Program-made: the position numbers and the translations under genes
Assembly: GCF_963259705.1 (NCBI RefSeq)
Contig: NC_081847.1
Location: 92,766,389-92,830,388, forward strand
Direction of reading: 5' to 3'
From: Myotis daubentonii
Lineage: Eukaryota > Chordata > Mammalia > Chiroptera > Vespertilionidae
DNA length: 64,000 bases
In this document: positions 43,571-55,763 of the stretch, piece after piece
How the letters are laid out: every line of letters starts with the position of its first letter
How positions within the stretch are numbered: position 1 is the stretch's first letter
Notes under the pieces: model-generated
Database searches by the model: none
What the model was told of the DNA's origin: nothing
The model's input: the letters and a program-made list of their open reading frames with translations, nothing else

Positions 43571-43891
43571 TCAGGTGGCTCTCTCTTGAGCACACCTGTG
43601 CCTTTCCCACCCCCCTTCCTTCCCTAAAAAAGAAAAAAGAAAAAAAAATCAATGATGGGTATCATTCACTCATTCTCTTTATTTAACAGATCAGAAAATT
43701 GAGAGATTTATTCACTGTTAAGATTTTTCTCCAAGGTACATTATTTATAGGTGAGAGATTAGGAACCTGTGACTGTATTTTGTGTTTATGGGAGTGTACC
43801 AAATTTGCTTGAGTTCCAGATACTAGGTTAGGGGCTATAGATGTGTTTGCTCCATTATCATAATAGTCAGTAGGGATAGATTTTATATATA

Positions 43892-44029
43892 TAGGGTGTC
43901 CCAAAAATGTATACACACATTTGAATAATCATAAAGGCAGTGTTTATTAAGACACATTTAGTTTTCAAAATTGAGCTAGCAGCTGTTAAAGTGTGTATAC
44001 ATTTTTTTTTTCCCGTGGGGCACTCTGTA
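43892..44029. mobile_element. Mariner-like MITE with TA target site
   Basis: An element of 134 bp (43894-44027) starts GGGTGTCCCAAAAATGTATA and ends in the inverse TATACAT...GGGGCACTCTG. It is flanked by TA on both sides. The terminal repeats are typical of Tc1/mariner elements. There is no transposase. A T-run insertion has lengthened the right end. Confidence 0.85.
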
Positions 44030-44107
44030 TTTTAAAGGAATTGAGTAAACACATTCAGAAAAGTTAAAGTTTGGGAGTTTGCACAAGCTCTCAGCTAGTA
44101 AATAGAA

Positions 44108-44110
<3 letters not shown>

Positions 44111-44185
<75 letters not shown>

Positions 44186-44187
44186 TT
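44111..44187 (+). repeat. (CT)n(TA)n compound microsatellite
   Basis: About 24 CT units are followed by about 13 TA units. The junction of a polypyrimidine tract and an alternating TA tract makes it likely to be unstable. Confidence 0.97.
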
Positions 44188-44189
44188 TT

Positions 44190-46225
44190 ACAGGCTATAT
44201 GCCACCTTTCTAAGATTGGATTATAGACTACTATATTTTAAAGAAATTACTCATTTTGATTTTTTAAAGGTCTTATTATATAGTCATATTTGTATGTGTT
44301 ATTGCTTTCAAATAATTATCTTAAAACTTCATAACCAGCCCACTGAACACGGAAAGACATAGAAGGTGCCTGAGGCCTTGCACCACCACCCTGCAGGGGC
44401 CAAAGCAGGATTTGGATTGCATTCAAGTTTGAGCTCGATATCCGGGCTGGATTTCGCCCCCTACCCCCCAGACGACAACCCATTACTTTATAGCTTTCAG
44501 TGAGTCCCGTTTTAATCACTGTGAGAGGACTTGAAATGCTGGAGAGATGAAGGCAGCAGTTTAATGCTGAGTCACCGCCGTCCTCTCTCTGGAGTGCTGA
44601 GTAATGCTGTTGCCGGAGGAATGGTGGAGGAGCCACGGGCAGAGCACCTACCCCTTTCTCTGTGGGAGAGAGGGTGGAAAGGCGTTTTGGAAATAGCCCC
44701 TCGGCTGTTGTTTAGAAAAGCAGCCTGTGTTTCCTCTTGCCCGTGTTAAAGCCGAGGACTTCTGCGTGCACGTGTGAGCACGCGCAGCCTTTGGTGACAC
44801 GGGCTTGCTCCGTGTTCTGTAAGCCGGGATGGAGGCGTGTGGGTGTCTCCCTGAGAACGGAGCCTGCGGTGCCTGTTGGCAGCGCTGTTGTGTGCTAATC
44901 AGATCAGCGCACAGCACAGCCGGGCTTATTTTGAATGAAAATTGAGTTTGACGAAAGAAAATCATGTCCTTCCAAATGAACACGAGCAGATGTTTAAATG
45001 AACCTGAAAATTAACCTTGGCTGTGCCCCTCCCAGCATGCATCGCTGCACAGGGATGTTTCCAGGGAAGCGGTGGGAGGGGGAGGCTGCCGCATCTTTGG
45101 GGTTAAAAAAATTACGCCAGACGCATCTGGGGGTTTCCGGGAACAGCTCTGAAGGAAATGAAATTGCCTTTCTGCTTAGAAATATGCAAAGGAAGTATTC
45201 CTCTTGCAGAAATCATTTCGCCTTGGACTTGTTGCGTCCTTTGCAGAACGCAGTTTGATCTCCCGGCCGCTCTCTGACCGGATGCTGCCTCTTGTCCATC
45301 ACATTCATCCAGGACCTCGCGGGAGGCGCTGCTCTGTGGCCGCCAGAACAGAAGTGCTTTCTGTTCGTCCTTCCCTGCACCGGCCTTCACGTCGGGCGCA
45401 CCGTGAGGGGCCAGCCCGCGCCGATCGATACACCCAGAACCTTTCTTTAGCGGATCAATACCGTGTAATGAAGTCCGCGTTCCAGTTCCCTCCACGCGTC
45501 AAGGCCGGGCCGGGCGGGTGTCTGTTTTTCGGTTTGGAAGCTCAATCAAAATTATGTTGGAGGGTTTTGTTTCTTCTCGTTGAGGATAGAGCAGTGCCCG
45601 GGAGCCGCATCCACACAGGCTCCGCACAATCCCTCCCAGGGCCCTTCCCCAGGCAGGTCCCTGTGATGCGGGGAGAGGAAGGAGAAAGGTGCTCAGGAGC
45701 CAAGAAAGAAAAACGGGTGCTGGCAACATGCTGCGTCAGCGAGTGAGCGTCTGACCTCACCCCACAAGACAGGTGCTGTGTTCGTGGTTTTAATAGAATC
45801 CTTCATCTTATGATGAAAACGTGCCCGCGGGTTAGCCTGGGAAGAGGCGATGGACGGGCTCGGCCTTGGGAGGCAGCTGGCAGTTCCATAGTCACCGCTC
45901 TGCAGCGGGGCCCCACCAGGCCCGGAGCTGTGTGCGTTCCTTCCGGGCTGTTCCGCTGCGATCAGGGTTGGCTCTCATCTTAACTTTAAAGATACTGATG
46001 TGTTGGGAGTCGTGTTTTCGAGTGTTCCGCGTATCCGACTTCTAACACACGCGTCTGGGTGGGCAGCCTGAGGCCTACAGATTACAAACTTGCATGGTGA
46101 CCTAGCATTGTCCTAAGATTGTTTTTGCTGGAAAGTCTTATCTCAATAAAGGTGGACCTACTTATTAGAAATTACTTATTTTTAATATAAGACAGTTAAT
46201 TGAGGCCTGTTGGAGAATTTCCATT
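44190..46225. other. Intron 2 interval, nothing recognised
   Basis: Mixed composition, becoming GC-richer at 44500-45750. Open frames on both strands (for example 45112-45746) overlap one another and have no recognised similarity. Confidence 0.4.
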
Positions 46226-46448
46226 TTCTGGTTCTGTGGTCGGCAAACTGCGGCTCGCGAGCCACATGCGGCTCTTTGGCCCCTTGAGTGTGGCTCTTCC
46301 TAAGCCTGAGGAGTACCCTAATTAATAACAATGTACCTACCTATATAGTTTAAATTTAAAAAATTTGGCTCTCAAAAGAAATTTCAATCGTTGTACTGTT
46401 GATATTTGGCTCTGTTGACTAATGCGTTTGCTGACCACTGTTCTAGTT
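46226..46448 (+). mobile_element. Non-autonomous hAT (GGTCGGCAAACT family), 7/8 TSD
   Basis: The element at 46234-46440 (207 bp) is flanked by TTCTGGTT and TTCTAGTT. It begins CTGTGGTCGGCAAACTGCGG and ends GTTTGCTGACCACTG. It is a close relative of the 36781 copy in the same orientation. Confidence 0.93.
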
Positions 46449-47043
46449 TATGTTTTACTAAGTTTCGTCAGTGCTTCTACTCTTGGGTGAGACTGAAAGG
46501 GGTGCATTGTGGAGTGTGGAGGGATGCCTGCTAAGGCGTTGATTTAAAGCAGTTTATTCCTCAGTGTTGCATTAGAAATCTTAATACTAGCAGTTTGTAG
46601 GTAACCATAGTGTATAAGGTGGGTGACTAGAATTTGGGGCTCGGAAGGGATTTTGCGGATGGCCTAGGCGCCCTTCCTTCTATGGAGCCCGTTAATTAAA
46701 GAAGGAACCGCACCGCTTAGCTAGCGGAATTTGTGTTGACTTTGCTAAGAGAGCACCATGAGGGGGTTCACGTCCTCTCGGGGGTCCGAGTCCCGGGAAG
46801 ATGAGGAGGGAAGGAAAGCCCTGCGCAGGGGGAGGCAGCCCTCGGAGCACCTGGTGGTGCAGGTGCCGCAGGGCAGGTGCGAAGAGACGAGTTTGTTTTC
46901 TGCCGGCGTTTCCTCAGATGGACTGTGGAGCTCCGTGCGGACAGTGGAGGCGTGAGGGGTCCTCGAAGGGGTGGTTTCCTGCCTGTGGGGGAGGCTGGAC
47001 AAGGCTTCGGGGAGACATGGCCCTTGAGCTCCGTGCTACATTA
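46449..47043. other. Intron 2 interval, nothing recognised
   Basis: Unique-looking sequence with small frames at 46745-47046 on both strands and no recognisable product. Confidence 0.4.
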
Positions 47044-47274
47044 TGAGCATGGAGCCAGCTGGTGTGGTTCAGTGGTTGAGCATCGACCTACAAAACCAGG
47101 AGGTCCTGGTTGGATTCCCAGTCAGGGCACAGGCCCAATTTGTGGGCTCAATCCCCAGTGTGGGGTGTGCAGGAGGCAGCCCATCAATAATGCTGTCATC
47201 ATTGATGTTTCTCTCTCCCCCTCTCCCTCCTCTCTGAAATCAATACAAATATATTTTAAAAAAATCTGAGCATG
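47044..47274 (+). mobile_element. Ves-type SINE with 8-bp TSD
   Basis: A Ves SINE at 47052-47266 is flanked by TGAGCATG at 47044-47051 and 47267-47274. The head reads GAGCCAGCTGGTGTGGTTCA and the tail TGAAATCAATACAAATATAT. Confidence 0.93.
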
Positions 47275-49540
47275 AAGTAGCTGGGCCCACCTGGGACTCC
47301 CTGCTGGGCATTTGTTGGGCATGGGGCTCCCGGGATGGAAGGGAGCCCCAGACTTTTGAGACGTGAGTGTAAGCAACTAGAAGGTTGCTGGCCCCACTGA
47401 CTGGAATAAGCAGCAATACCAAATTTCAAGCGTGAACGAGACACATCCTCCTCCTCTGAACCTGTAGTTCTTGCTTTGCCCAGGAAGTGGGCGCAGGTCC
47501 GCACACCCCAGCTGTACCCCTGTGCTCACGTCGCTCTGACCCTCCGCTCCCCCTTCCCACTCTCCCCAGCCACGTTCTCTGCTTGTGATTTATTTACAAC
47601 GCCCAGGTCAAGCGCCCTGGCCTTGTGCCGGGCCCCAGACAGATGCTCCCCTGCCCCCCGTGAAAGCTTTATGGCTCGGACACTAATGAGTGTGGCCTTA
47701 TTTGGCGGCGCGACGGCGACCTTGCTTTTCTTGGTAACTCTAGTCCCCCACACACAGGTGATGCTCAGTAGGGTCCTGCTGGGTGAATGAAAGAGGAGAA
47801 AGGGTGCCGAACGTCGGAGAGAGAACCAGGGTAAGGGGAGGACATCGCCAGCCGCGGCGTGGGCCTAGATCTGGGGAAAGGTTTGGGGCGCTAATGCATT
47901 TAGAGTGGGTGTTCTGGAGCCAGGATGGGGAGAAGATAAAACATGCTGAGGACTGAACTGTGGGACCCGGATGGGGAGCTGAAGGAGGTGCGAGGGGGAA
48001 TCGGCCTAACGTTCGCTAAGGACAGAGAGAGTGTCCAGAGTGAGGCATGGCCAGGGAGCCAAAACTCTGTGTGGAGGCCAAGAGCAGCGAGGCCTAATGA
48101 CAGGGCTGCATTCAGGAGTGGGCGGCCTCAGAGGCCCTGGAGAGCAGTTCAAATAGAGCGAGCGGTTAGGATAAAAATGTGTTTCTTTAAGAAAACATTC
48201 CCCTGTTTTCACATGCCACCCGTAATGATGTGCTGGGCAGTTTAGTTTATTTAGGTGTTTCCTGTTGACCTTTCACCCCTTAGGAACCAAAGGCTAAGGG
48301 TTTCTTGTGGTGGTTTTAGTTGATAGAAAGCTGGTTATTGGGTAAAACGCGTCCTCAGGGCTGGATACTTCTGGGAAAGTGCCCGGAACAACATGCGTGT
48401 TTCTCCGTGGTTTCCTGGTGCCTCTGTTTGGCCCTGATTCATAAGGAGCCTCGGAGCTGAAGGGCTCCGAGTGCCTGGGTGCCGGCGGGTTCCTCGAGTC
48501 ACAGTTAACGCCTGTGGCCCAAGGGGGTTTCTCTTGGGAAGGACTGAACCCCTTGCCAAACAATTGAATTTTCTAATCGGGAAGTGGTTATCAAAGGCAA
48601 TAAAAATGACGACTTCTTGGTCATCCGAGAGACCGCTGTCTAGGATGTCCAGCATATTGTGTCTCTGTGTTTTTTCACGACTGTCCTTTCATGCTTAGGT
48701 TTACGATTTAGGGCAGGATGGATGGGGTCGATGAAGTGCCATAGGTTTTCTGTCTGAGCCGGGCATAAATCATGCCTTTTATATCTATCTCTTATATTAC
48801 TGCTCATCTGTCTTCTTTATTATGGTCATATTTGTTTTCGACATACACACAGACTGTCTAGCCATGTACTGTTGGGTGAAATATCAATTTTGGTTATAAA
48901 TAGCCATATATTTGTTTTATTATCTATAACCCTGTAACAGCAGAACTTGGGAGAAAACAAAGTGATCTATACAACTTAGGTATCACAATCTGTTTGTTTT
49001 CTATTATTGAATATTCTGGCATTTCTTTGCTTAAATCCTCAACTAGTCATACTTTAAAGCGTCCAGTGCAGACACATGCAGGGGGGAGAAGGAGGTTAAG
49101 AAAGACGGTGGGCATATCCCCATGATGTGTCACATACAAATGACTGGGACCGCGCACAGGCACACTGCAGGTGTCTGCGTGTCTGTGTCTGCTGTTCTAG
49201 TTGTGAGAGTGTGAAATAGTTTAGCCGAAGTACGTAGGGATAATTCAAACGCCGTGTTGTGTTCCCTTGGTCTATGAATTAGGTAATACGCAAATGCTGT
49301 GGCGGGAAATAAAACTTCAGAGGGAAGTTTATTCCTCTGGGAGGGAACCCTTCAGAAGGCGGCCGTCAGGGGAGGCGGGGCGCCTTGCTCCATGGAGCCC
49401 CTCAGAGGGTTTGGCTTCCTCTTGGCTATTTTTTTGCCGCCCTAGACGGTTGTCTTCATTTGAAGTCCAAGATCGCTAACAGTCAAGTCCACAGTCTAAG
49501 CAGCTAAAAGGCAGAGAATGCACCTTTTTAAATTTTTCAT
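47275..49540. other. Intron 2 interval, nothing recognised
   Basis: Over 2 kb without a repeat I can name. Frames near 48294-48698 overlap on both strands and show no similarity to known proteins. Confidence 0.4.
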
Positions 49541-49544
49541 GTTT

Positions 49545-49752
49545 TCAATTGGTGTTTTGTTTTTGTTTTTGTTTTGAGAGGAAGGGAGAGAGAAACATCA
49601 ATGTGAGAAAGAAAGACTGATCGGTTGCCTTCTGCAGGTGCCCCAACTGGGGAGCACACCCACAACTTGGCTCTGTGCCCTGACCAGGAGTGGAACCCAC
49701 CACCTTTGGTGTAGGAGATGATCTCCAACCAACTTAGCCACCCTGGGCAGGC
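49545..49752 (-). mobile_element. Ves-type SINE, diverged
   Basis: On the - strand, CCTGCCCAGGGTGGCTAAGT head, GGTTCCACTCCTGGTCA region, and the ATCAGTCTTTCTTTCTCAC and CTCTCCCTTCCTCTC body. The tail is TTTTG-rich on the + strand, i.e. CAAAA-type. It is an older copy. Confidence 0.82.
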
Positions 49753-50981
49753 ATGCTGCTTTTTAGAGGCATGACCTGGAGGTTGCACATATCAGCAGCC
49801 ATGGCATCCCCTTGGCCGGAGGTCTGTTATGAGGCACCGCGACCTGAAGGAAGGCAGGAAATGAACTCCACTTTGAGCTGCACTGGGCCCAGCTCAGGTT
49901 CTGTGACTTTGGAAGCAGTGAGGATGAGTATTGGGTCGTAGGGTCCATCCCGGGGCACCGTGGAGTCGGTGTGCCTAAAGGGCAGACATGTCATTTTCTG
50001 TGTGTGCATTACTATAGATCATACTGAGTAACCACGCAGTATGCTCAATATTAAGGCAGTATTGAATGCTTTATAAATCATGCAGAAGACATTCCTCCCA
50101 TTGACTGAGCTGATGATCTCAAATTCCAGACCTTGAGTCTCTGAGGAATGTGGTTGTGTAGTAGATGGCATTTAATTACTGATGGAAATGCATTTGTTTC
50201 TTAGCTCAGGGTGGTCAGCGTCTGACCACTTCTTCAGTGTCGTTCTATTTATTCATTCACTTTAAGTCTGTGTTGCACTTTCGTAAGTGAGGGTCCTGTT
50301 TGAGGCACTGCATGAAATAGGACATGACTCCGACAGCCTCCAGCGTCAGTCATTTTTTACAGTTGTGTGCGCATCCCTGTGAGGAGCTGGTCTTGATGAA
50401 GTGGCTGCACCTGGTGACAGTCGCCAGAGAAATCGCCCCCAAGCCTCTTCCTCCCATTTACCTGGTTGCTAATGTGAGAAAAACGTTCGAAGGTTCAGGT
50501 TCTTCTTCATTTTCCTTGGATTTTTTTTTTTTCTGGTTTTGAATTTTCTAATGGGTTAGGAAGTTGCCCCACTGTAGTCAGTCGGCCATGTCAGGGAACA
50601 AGGAAAATAACTATGTCTATTTAATTAGTGCTTTTTCATGATTTGGAATGTTATTTTTTAACATAACAGAATATTCTTTCGGCTAGTACTTTAGCTAAGA
50701 GTAGTAACTTTTCACTAGTAATGGAAGAAATAATCCTTTCTTAACTCAGATTTAAATTTCCCTGTTTAATCAGACTATAACTTCTGGACTTTATAGAATA
50801 ACTGATCTTAAGAAATAAAAGGCTGGCTTTAATACAGAGTAGTGGAATACATCAATAACCATTAAAGGATACAGGCTAAGCCTCCGTTAGGTGCGCCGAT
50901 TGGGTTTTAGCCTTAAAATCCCAGACACAGCAAAACCTGGTATGACCTTCATATTGCCCACAACCCGATGTCAGTGTACAA

Positions 50982-50983
<2 letters not shown>
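49753..50983. other. Intron 2 interval, nothing recognised
   Basis: AT-rich intron with a T-run near 50520. No feature is supported. Confidence 0.4.
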
Positions 50984-51026
<43 letters not shown>

Positions 51027-51031
51027 CACAC
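50984..51031 (+). repeat. (CA)n microsatellite
   Basis: About 23 CA units with one CG interruption. Confidence 0.95.
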
Positions 51032-51120
51032 CGCACTCATCGAACCTCAGATGCACTGTGTTACAGACCAGCAGCAAAGAACACCGGCTCCCCTAGCCTT
51101 TGTCTTTGAATTTGCTTTAA

Positions 51121-51358
51121 TGAGAGCTTGGGCCGAAACCGGTTTGGCGCAGTGATAGAGCGTCGGCCTGCGGACTGAAAGGTCCCAGGTTTGATTCCGG
51201 TTAAGGGCATGTACCTGGGTTGCGGGCACATCCCCAGTAGATGTGCAGGAGGCAGCTGATCGATGTTTCTCTCTCATCGATGTTTCTAACTCTCTATGTC
51301 TCTCCCTTCCTCTCTGTAAAAAATCAATAAAATATATTTTTAAAAAATGAGAGCTTGG
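51121..51358 (+). mobile_element. Young full-length Ves SINE with perfect 11-bp TSD
   Basis: The body at 51132-51347 begins GCCGAAACCGGTTTGGCGCA, has intact A-box and B-box-like segments and ends ATCAATAAAATATATTTTTA. It is flanked by TGAGAGCTTGG at 51121-51131 and 51348-51358. Together with the copy at 7190 it is the closest to what I take as the young Ves consensus, so it may be polymorphic within the species. Confidence 0.95.
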
Positions 51359-52975
51359 AACTTGTTCTTTCTAACAGTCTTCTTTTGGAATGGGTTGATT
51401 ATTAGTTTTTCTTTGATCACGTGGCAAGAGTGAGGACCAGTGTTGATGCTACTAAATGTCGTATGTCACAGAAGATGCCACAGTCCAGTTGCGGCACGGC
51501 CGGCATCTGTTCCTAACTCATTGTTTTCCTATTGCATGCCTGTCCTTCCATTTCTTACTCTTCTTTCAACCTCGAACTGCTGTCTGCCCTTTAACATGGA
51601 GATATAGGACTATTGATACCATATAGGCACCTCTTGAAAGTTTCCATTTCATGCCATAAATAGGATCGTACTATTGGGGGAAAACCTCAAGGGAGAAAAA
51701 CAGAAAAGGGAGAAGTCTGTGTTTCCCTAGACTTGGCAGGAGGACAGATAAGATTTAAATAAAGATGGAGATACAGCAGCACTATTTTTTGCTGCTTTGC
51801 TCTTTTTTTTTTTTTTTTGGACAAATTAAGTCAGAGCTCGTGGGGTTGGGTAGACGAGAGCTCTTAGAAATTTCCCCAAGATTGGGCGGATTATTTCGGG
51901 GACAGGCGTCCTGACCAACCTACTGGGAAGAAAACAGGCCCAGAGCCAGGGAGCTTGGGTTTCAGCTCAGCTCGTCTCCTAACTTCAGTGGAAGCTCCCA
52001 GGCCTGTAGCATCGCCGTGTGACCGGTTCTTGTCCGTAAACTATAGGCCTTGCTCCATGTGATTCCTGAGGTTTCTCTCAGGTCTGTGATTATCATTTTT
52101 CTGGTCACTTTTACCTTAAAAATAGCACAAACATAGAACAGTGTTTTTTAAAGCCATGTTCTACAAAAACAGGACTTGTGCCCACACTGTGTCATTCATC
52201 CTTCCTTCAGGCTTCCTTGGGAGTTTCAGCGCCGCGTGAGCACAGTTTATGTCGCCGTGATGTTAAGCCCTGGGCCCGGGCTGACACAGCACTCGGCCTC
52301 TTCCTTTTGTGTTCCAGGGGCGCTTCCGTGAACCTCCTGGGACCCGCTCACGCGTGAGGCTGTTGGTGTGAGCCGGTGGGCGGCCCTCCAGGTTGTGTAT
52401 TCTCTGCGGTTGCGAGGTGGCCAGCCTGGACAGGGAGGCCCTGAGCTGCTGGTTGTGGGCATTTGTCCCTGTTGTGTATTTTTCCTTCAGCCCTTGGGCC
52501 ACATGTCTGGCCAAACGGAGTCCGTTTGCTCCATCTGAGGGTGGGATTGCGGGTGTCACTTGACCTCACTTAGAACACGAGCTGTTACCAGTAGGTGAAT
52601 GGATTTCTCTTGCAGGGGGTTGCTTCTCCTTTGGTAGTAGCAATCCATCGTAATTTGAAGGGACTGTTAAATACCGGTGTGACAAAAAGGTGGAAGAGAA
52701 ACAAGCCACTTTTCAAACTTTGAAAGTTCAGAGATTTGTTTCAAATGCACTGTAGTTTGTAGGGGAGGAGGAGTCCAGAACCCACAGGTGGGCACACAGG
52801 GAACTGCAGCTGCTTGATGAACCCTACCCCGCTCACATTTGAGTAATCTTGTTTTAAAAAAGATGAAAAACGGATTCTTCCCTCTTCATTCCTAAGATGG
52901 GTACTTATTACATAAAGACGCAGCTATTTCTTTAGACTGTGCTGTGTTCATTCTTTCCGGTAATTCTGTTGCCTT
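51359..52975. other. Intron 2 interval, nothing recognised
   Basis: T-run near 51805. A GC-richer patch at 52240-52570 has overlapping frames but no recognised protein. No repeat is named. Confidence 0.4.
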
Positions 52976-53436
52976 CAGTGAGTTTTATTTTTAATATATT
53001 TTTTATTAATTTCAGAGAGGAAGGGAGAGGGAGAGAGAGATGGAAACATCAATGATGAGAGAGAATCATTGATTAGCTGCCTCCTGCACACTCCCCACTG
53101 GGCATGGAGCCCGCAACCTGGGCATGTGCCCTTGATCAGAATTGAACCTGGGACCCTTTAGTCCACAGGTTGATGCTCTATACTAGCCGTGGGCAAATTA
53201 CGGCCCGCGGGCCGGATCCGGCCCATTTGAAATGAATGAAACTAAAAAAAAAAAAAAGACCGTACCCTTTTATGTAATGATGTTTACTTTGAATTTATAT
53301 TAGTTCACACAAACACTCCATCCATGCTTTTGTTCCAGCCCTCCGGTCCAGTTTAAGAACCCATTGTGGCCCTCGAGTCAAAAAGTTTGCCCACCCCTGC
53401 TCTATACACTGAGCCAAAATGGCCAGGGCCAGTGAG
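52976..53436 (-). mobile_element. Ves-type SINE split by a hAT, 7-bp TSD
   Basis: A Ves SINE on the - strand spans about 52983-53429, with CAGTGAG at 52976-52982 and 53430-53436. The SINE head (CCCTGGCCATTTTGGCTCAG) is separated from its body by the hAT at 53184-53399. Both SINE parts are otherwise continuous. Confidence 0.92.
53176..53407 (+). mobile_element. Non-autonomous hAT (GGGTGGGCAAACTT family) nested in a Ves SINE, perfect TSD
   Basis: The element at 53184-53399 (216 bp) is flanked by CTCTATAC on both sides (53176-53183 and 53400-53407). It starts TAGCCGTGGGCAAATTACGG and ends AAAAAGTTTGCCCACCCCTG. It is the only copy of this family in the window. No coding capacity. Confidence 0.94.
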
Positions 53437-54134
53437 GTTGGATTTGGTTCATGGAGTCAGGAGCTCATACTTGGAGTCATTCAGATGTTGAGCGTCTGTT
53501 GTGTTCCACTGGTTCTGTGTTCGGGATCAAAGACAAACGGAGGAAGAGCGTGAACGCTATTAATAAACAGAAAGGTGGTTTGGAGAAGTGTGAGGCATGT
53601 AGTCTTGGTCATTGATTGGTTTTCTCTGAAAAGCTTCAAGGTCACCAACCGCTGGTATCATCTCTTTGAATCCTCTGACCTTTAGGGAATTCTTTCTAAA
53701 ATAGGCTCATGAATGGTCGTCCACCCTCCACTTAAACTCTCACTGTGATAAGGAACGCGCTTCCACTGGAATAGATATTTCCTGGAGAAACTACGTTGTA
53801 CCAAGTTACATCTTCATAGTGAGACCCAAAATGGTTGGTTAAGGGGCGTTCAAAATAATATGTAGAGTTAGAGCAGAAAATAAGCTAAACCAGCGAGTAA
53901 CATTTAAAACATGATGCCATTACGCGAACGTATCATTAATTATCACCTTCATCTTTATAGGTGCTCAGGTTCCAAAGTTATGTAGCCCAAATATTTTTGT
54001 TTTATTCTAATCCTTATTGTTATTAACCAGTGGCCACTTCCTAACAAATCATTGTTTTCAGCCTAGCAACTCTGGGCCATTTGGGTTAAAAATTAAGTAA
54101 AATTTCAAAGCATCGCTTAGTGGGGGCTTGATGG

Positions 54135-54328
54135 CGGGTTTCTCCACCTTGGTGTCATCGGCATTTGGACCAGATCATCTTTGATGTGTGTGGCTGTCCT
54201 GGGCATTGAACAGAGTTTAGCAACATCCCTTTGCCCACTAGCTGCCCGGGTTGTGACAACCAAAATCTCTTTGAAGATTGCCCGATATTCCCTGGAGGCG
54301 GACTCCCCCCACAGCTGAGAGCCACGGC
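54135..54328 (-). mobile_element. MER20-like hAT element
   Basis: On the - strand the order GGGGAATATCGGGCAATCTT-like, then GGTTGTCACAACCCGGGCAG, TGCTAAACTC and GGACAGCC, follows the MER20 consensus (hAT-Charlie). MER20 is placental-wide and old, and some copies have been co-opted as enhancers. Nothing here shows that for this copy. Confidence 0.75.
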
Positions 54329-55145
54329 ACTGAATAAGCCATGACTGTCACCATGGCACACCGAGGGCACTGGAGTGAAGAACACGCCTTCTCAGGGAAG
54401 GACGCCGTGTGCGAAACAGCTGGCCTCACAGCAGCTCCGCAGGCACGTTTTCGGAGCTGGGTGGAGTTTCCGGGTTTTCTGGACTCGGGTTTGGCAGTTG
54501 CAGACCGGACCGAGGAAGGCGAAGTGGGGTTCAGAGACCCCAGGTGTTCTGTCACAGGCATTGTAGAAGTTCCAGTCCCCCTCGGCGTGGCGGCGTCAGT
54601 GGGAGGGATCTGTTAGCAGTTACGTGGCTTTGGGATATTCTGCGTCGGCTGGCAACGTGGGCCAGTCCGTGGCTCTGGTGCCTTCTGCGGTGGCTCTCAT
54701 GGGGCTGCAGGTTGATCCTCAGGATTTGGCAGCCAGGAGCCCTGATGTCGGGGAATTCCCGGGAAAGGTCCCCAGGGAACCTGGGCCCGTGTTGGCGAGT
54801 CCTGAGAGGGTGGCCGCTTTGATCTCCTCTTCCCGGAGGGGCATGGTGACTCCTGCGGAGACAGGCCTGCATCTTCCGCTTGGGAGGGTCTGGGGGACAG
54901 GCCAGGAACCACGACTCATGCTCTCTTCCTGATGGGGAGCGTAGACATTTTGGGGGGTAGCCATCTGAATTTGTCCCAGTACCGTGCTTCCCCCTGCCCT
55001 CTCTTGCCAGCCGATAATTATGGCCGTTTGTGGAAGAAGGCAGGAGACGAGCAGCCGGACTCTGGACCTGAGTTAATCAGTGTCCCTAGTGCACACTGCG
55101 GAGTCACTGCCCTTCCCTAACCCTCTGGTCCTGCAAGAGCGATTT
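54329..55145. other. GC-rich intron 2 interval with overlapping frames, no gene
   Basis: Several 60-137-residue frames overlap on both strands between 54340 and 55120. None has recognisable similarity, splice context or conserved-looking motifs. They reflect GC-rich composition. Confidence 0.4.
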
Positions 55146-55367
55146 ACCTAAATCAGGGGTCCTCAAACTACGGCCCGCGGGCCACATGCAGATACAAATA
55201 TTGTATTTGTTCCCGTTTTGTTTTTTTACTTCAAAATAAGATATGTGCAGTGTGCATAGGAATTCGTTCATAGTTTCTTTTTTTAAGCTATAGTCCGGCC
55301 CTCCAGCGGTCTGAGGGACAGTGAACTGGCCCCCTGTTTAAAAAGTTTGAGGACCCCTGACCTAAAT
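55146..55367 (+). mobile_element. Non-autonomous hAT (GGTCCTCAAACT family), perfect 8-bp TSD
   Basis: The element at 55154-55359 (206 bp) is flanked by ACCTAAAT on both sides (55146-55153 and 55360-55367). Termini CAGGGGTCCTCAAACT and AGTTTGAGGACCCCTG are perfect 16-bp inverted repeats. It is almost identical in layout to 32963-33166. Confidence 0.96.
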
Positions 55368-55718
55368 CCTCCAACTTACAAAGCGGCGCTGCTTTGAATA
55401 AAGGCGTTTCCTGAAACCTCAGCGTGTCCAACCGTCTCTTCCGCGCCCATTCCATAAATTCCGTATCCCCTAACATTCCCACAGGCATTCTTGTGGGTGG
55501 GATCATGGTGGCCCCTTGTGGGAGAGCGAGCTTGGTCAGGAATGTCTTTGATAAAATATCTCCGCCTCACGCCCCCCCGGGGGCCAGCACTCTGCGTGAC
55601 CCCAGCTCTTTCCAGGATGTGGCCTTGGTTCCGGGCTTCAGGTAAAGGCTGGACGCTCCGGCGCTCCCAGGCCACGGACTCGGTGAATGTTAACAGACAC
55701 GGTCCGTTCTCCAGTGTG

Positions 55719-55719
<1 letters not shown>

Positions 55720-55762
<43 letters not shown>
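55720..55762 (+). repeat. (GT)n microsatellite
   Basis: About 20 uninterrupted GT units. Confidence 0.96.

Positions 55763-55763
<1 letters not shown>

Noticed and set aside
51132..51347. tRNA-like A and B boxes suggesting a tRNA gene
   Set aside because: These belong to the tRNA-derived head of a Ves SINE with a target duplication and A-rich tail. No cloverleaf with an anticodon arm could be supported.
54341..54932. Cluster of 60-137-codon frames on both strands
   Set aside because: They overlap each other in several frames, have no recognised similarity and follow a MER20-like element in GC-rich DNA.
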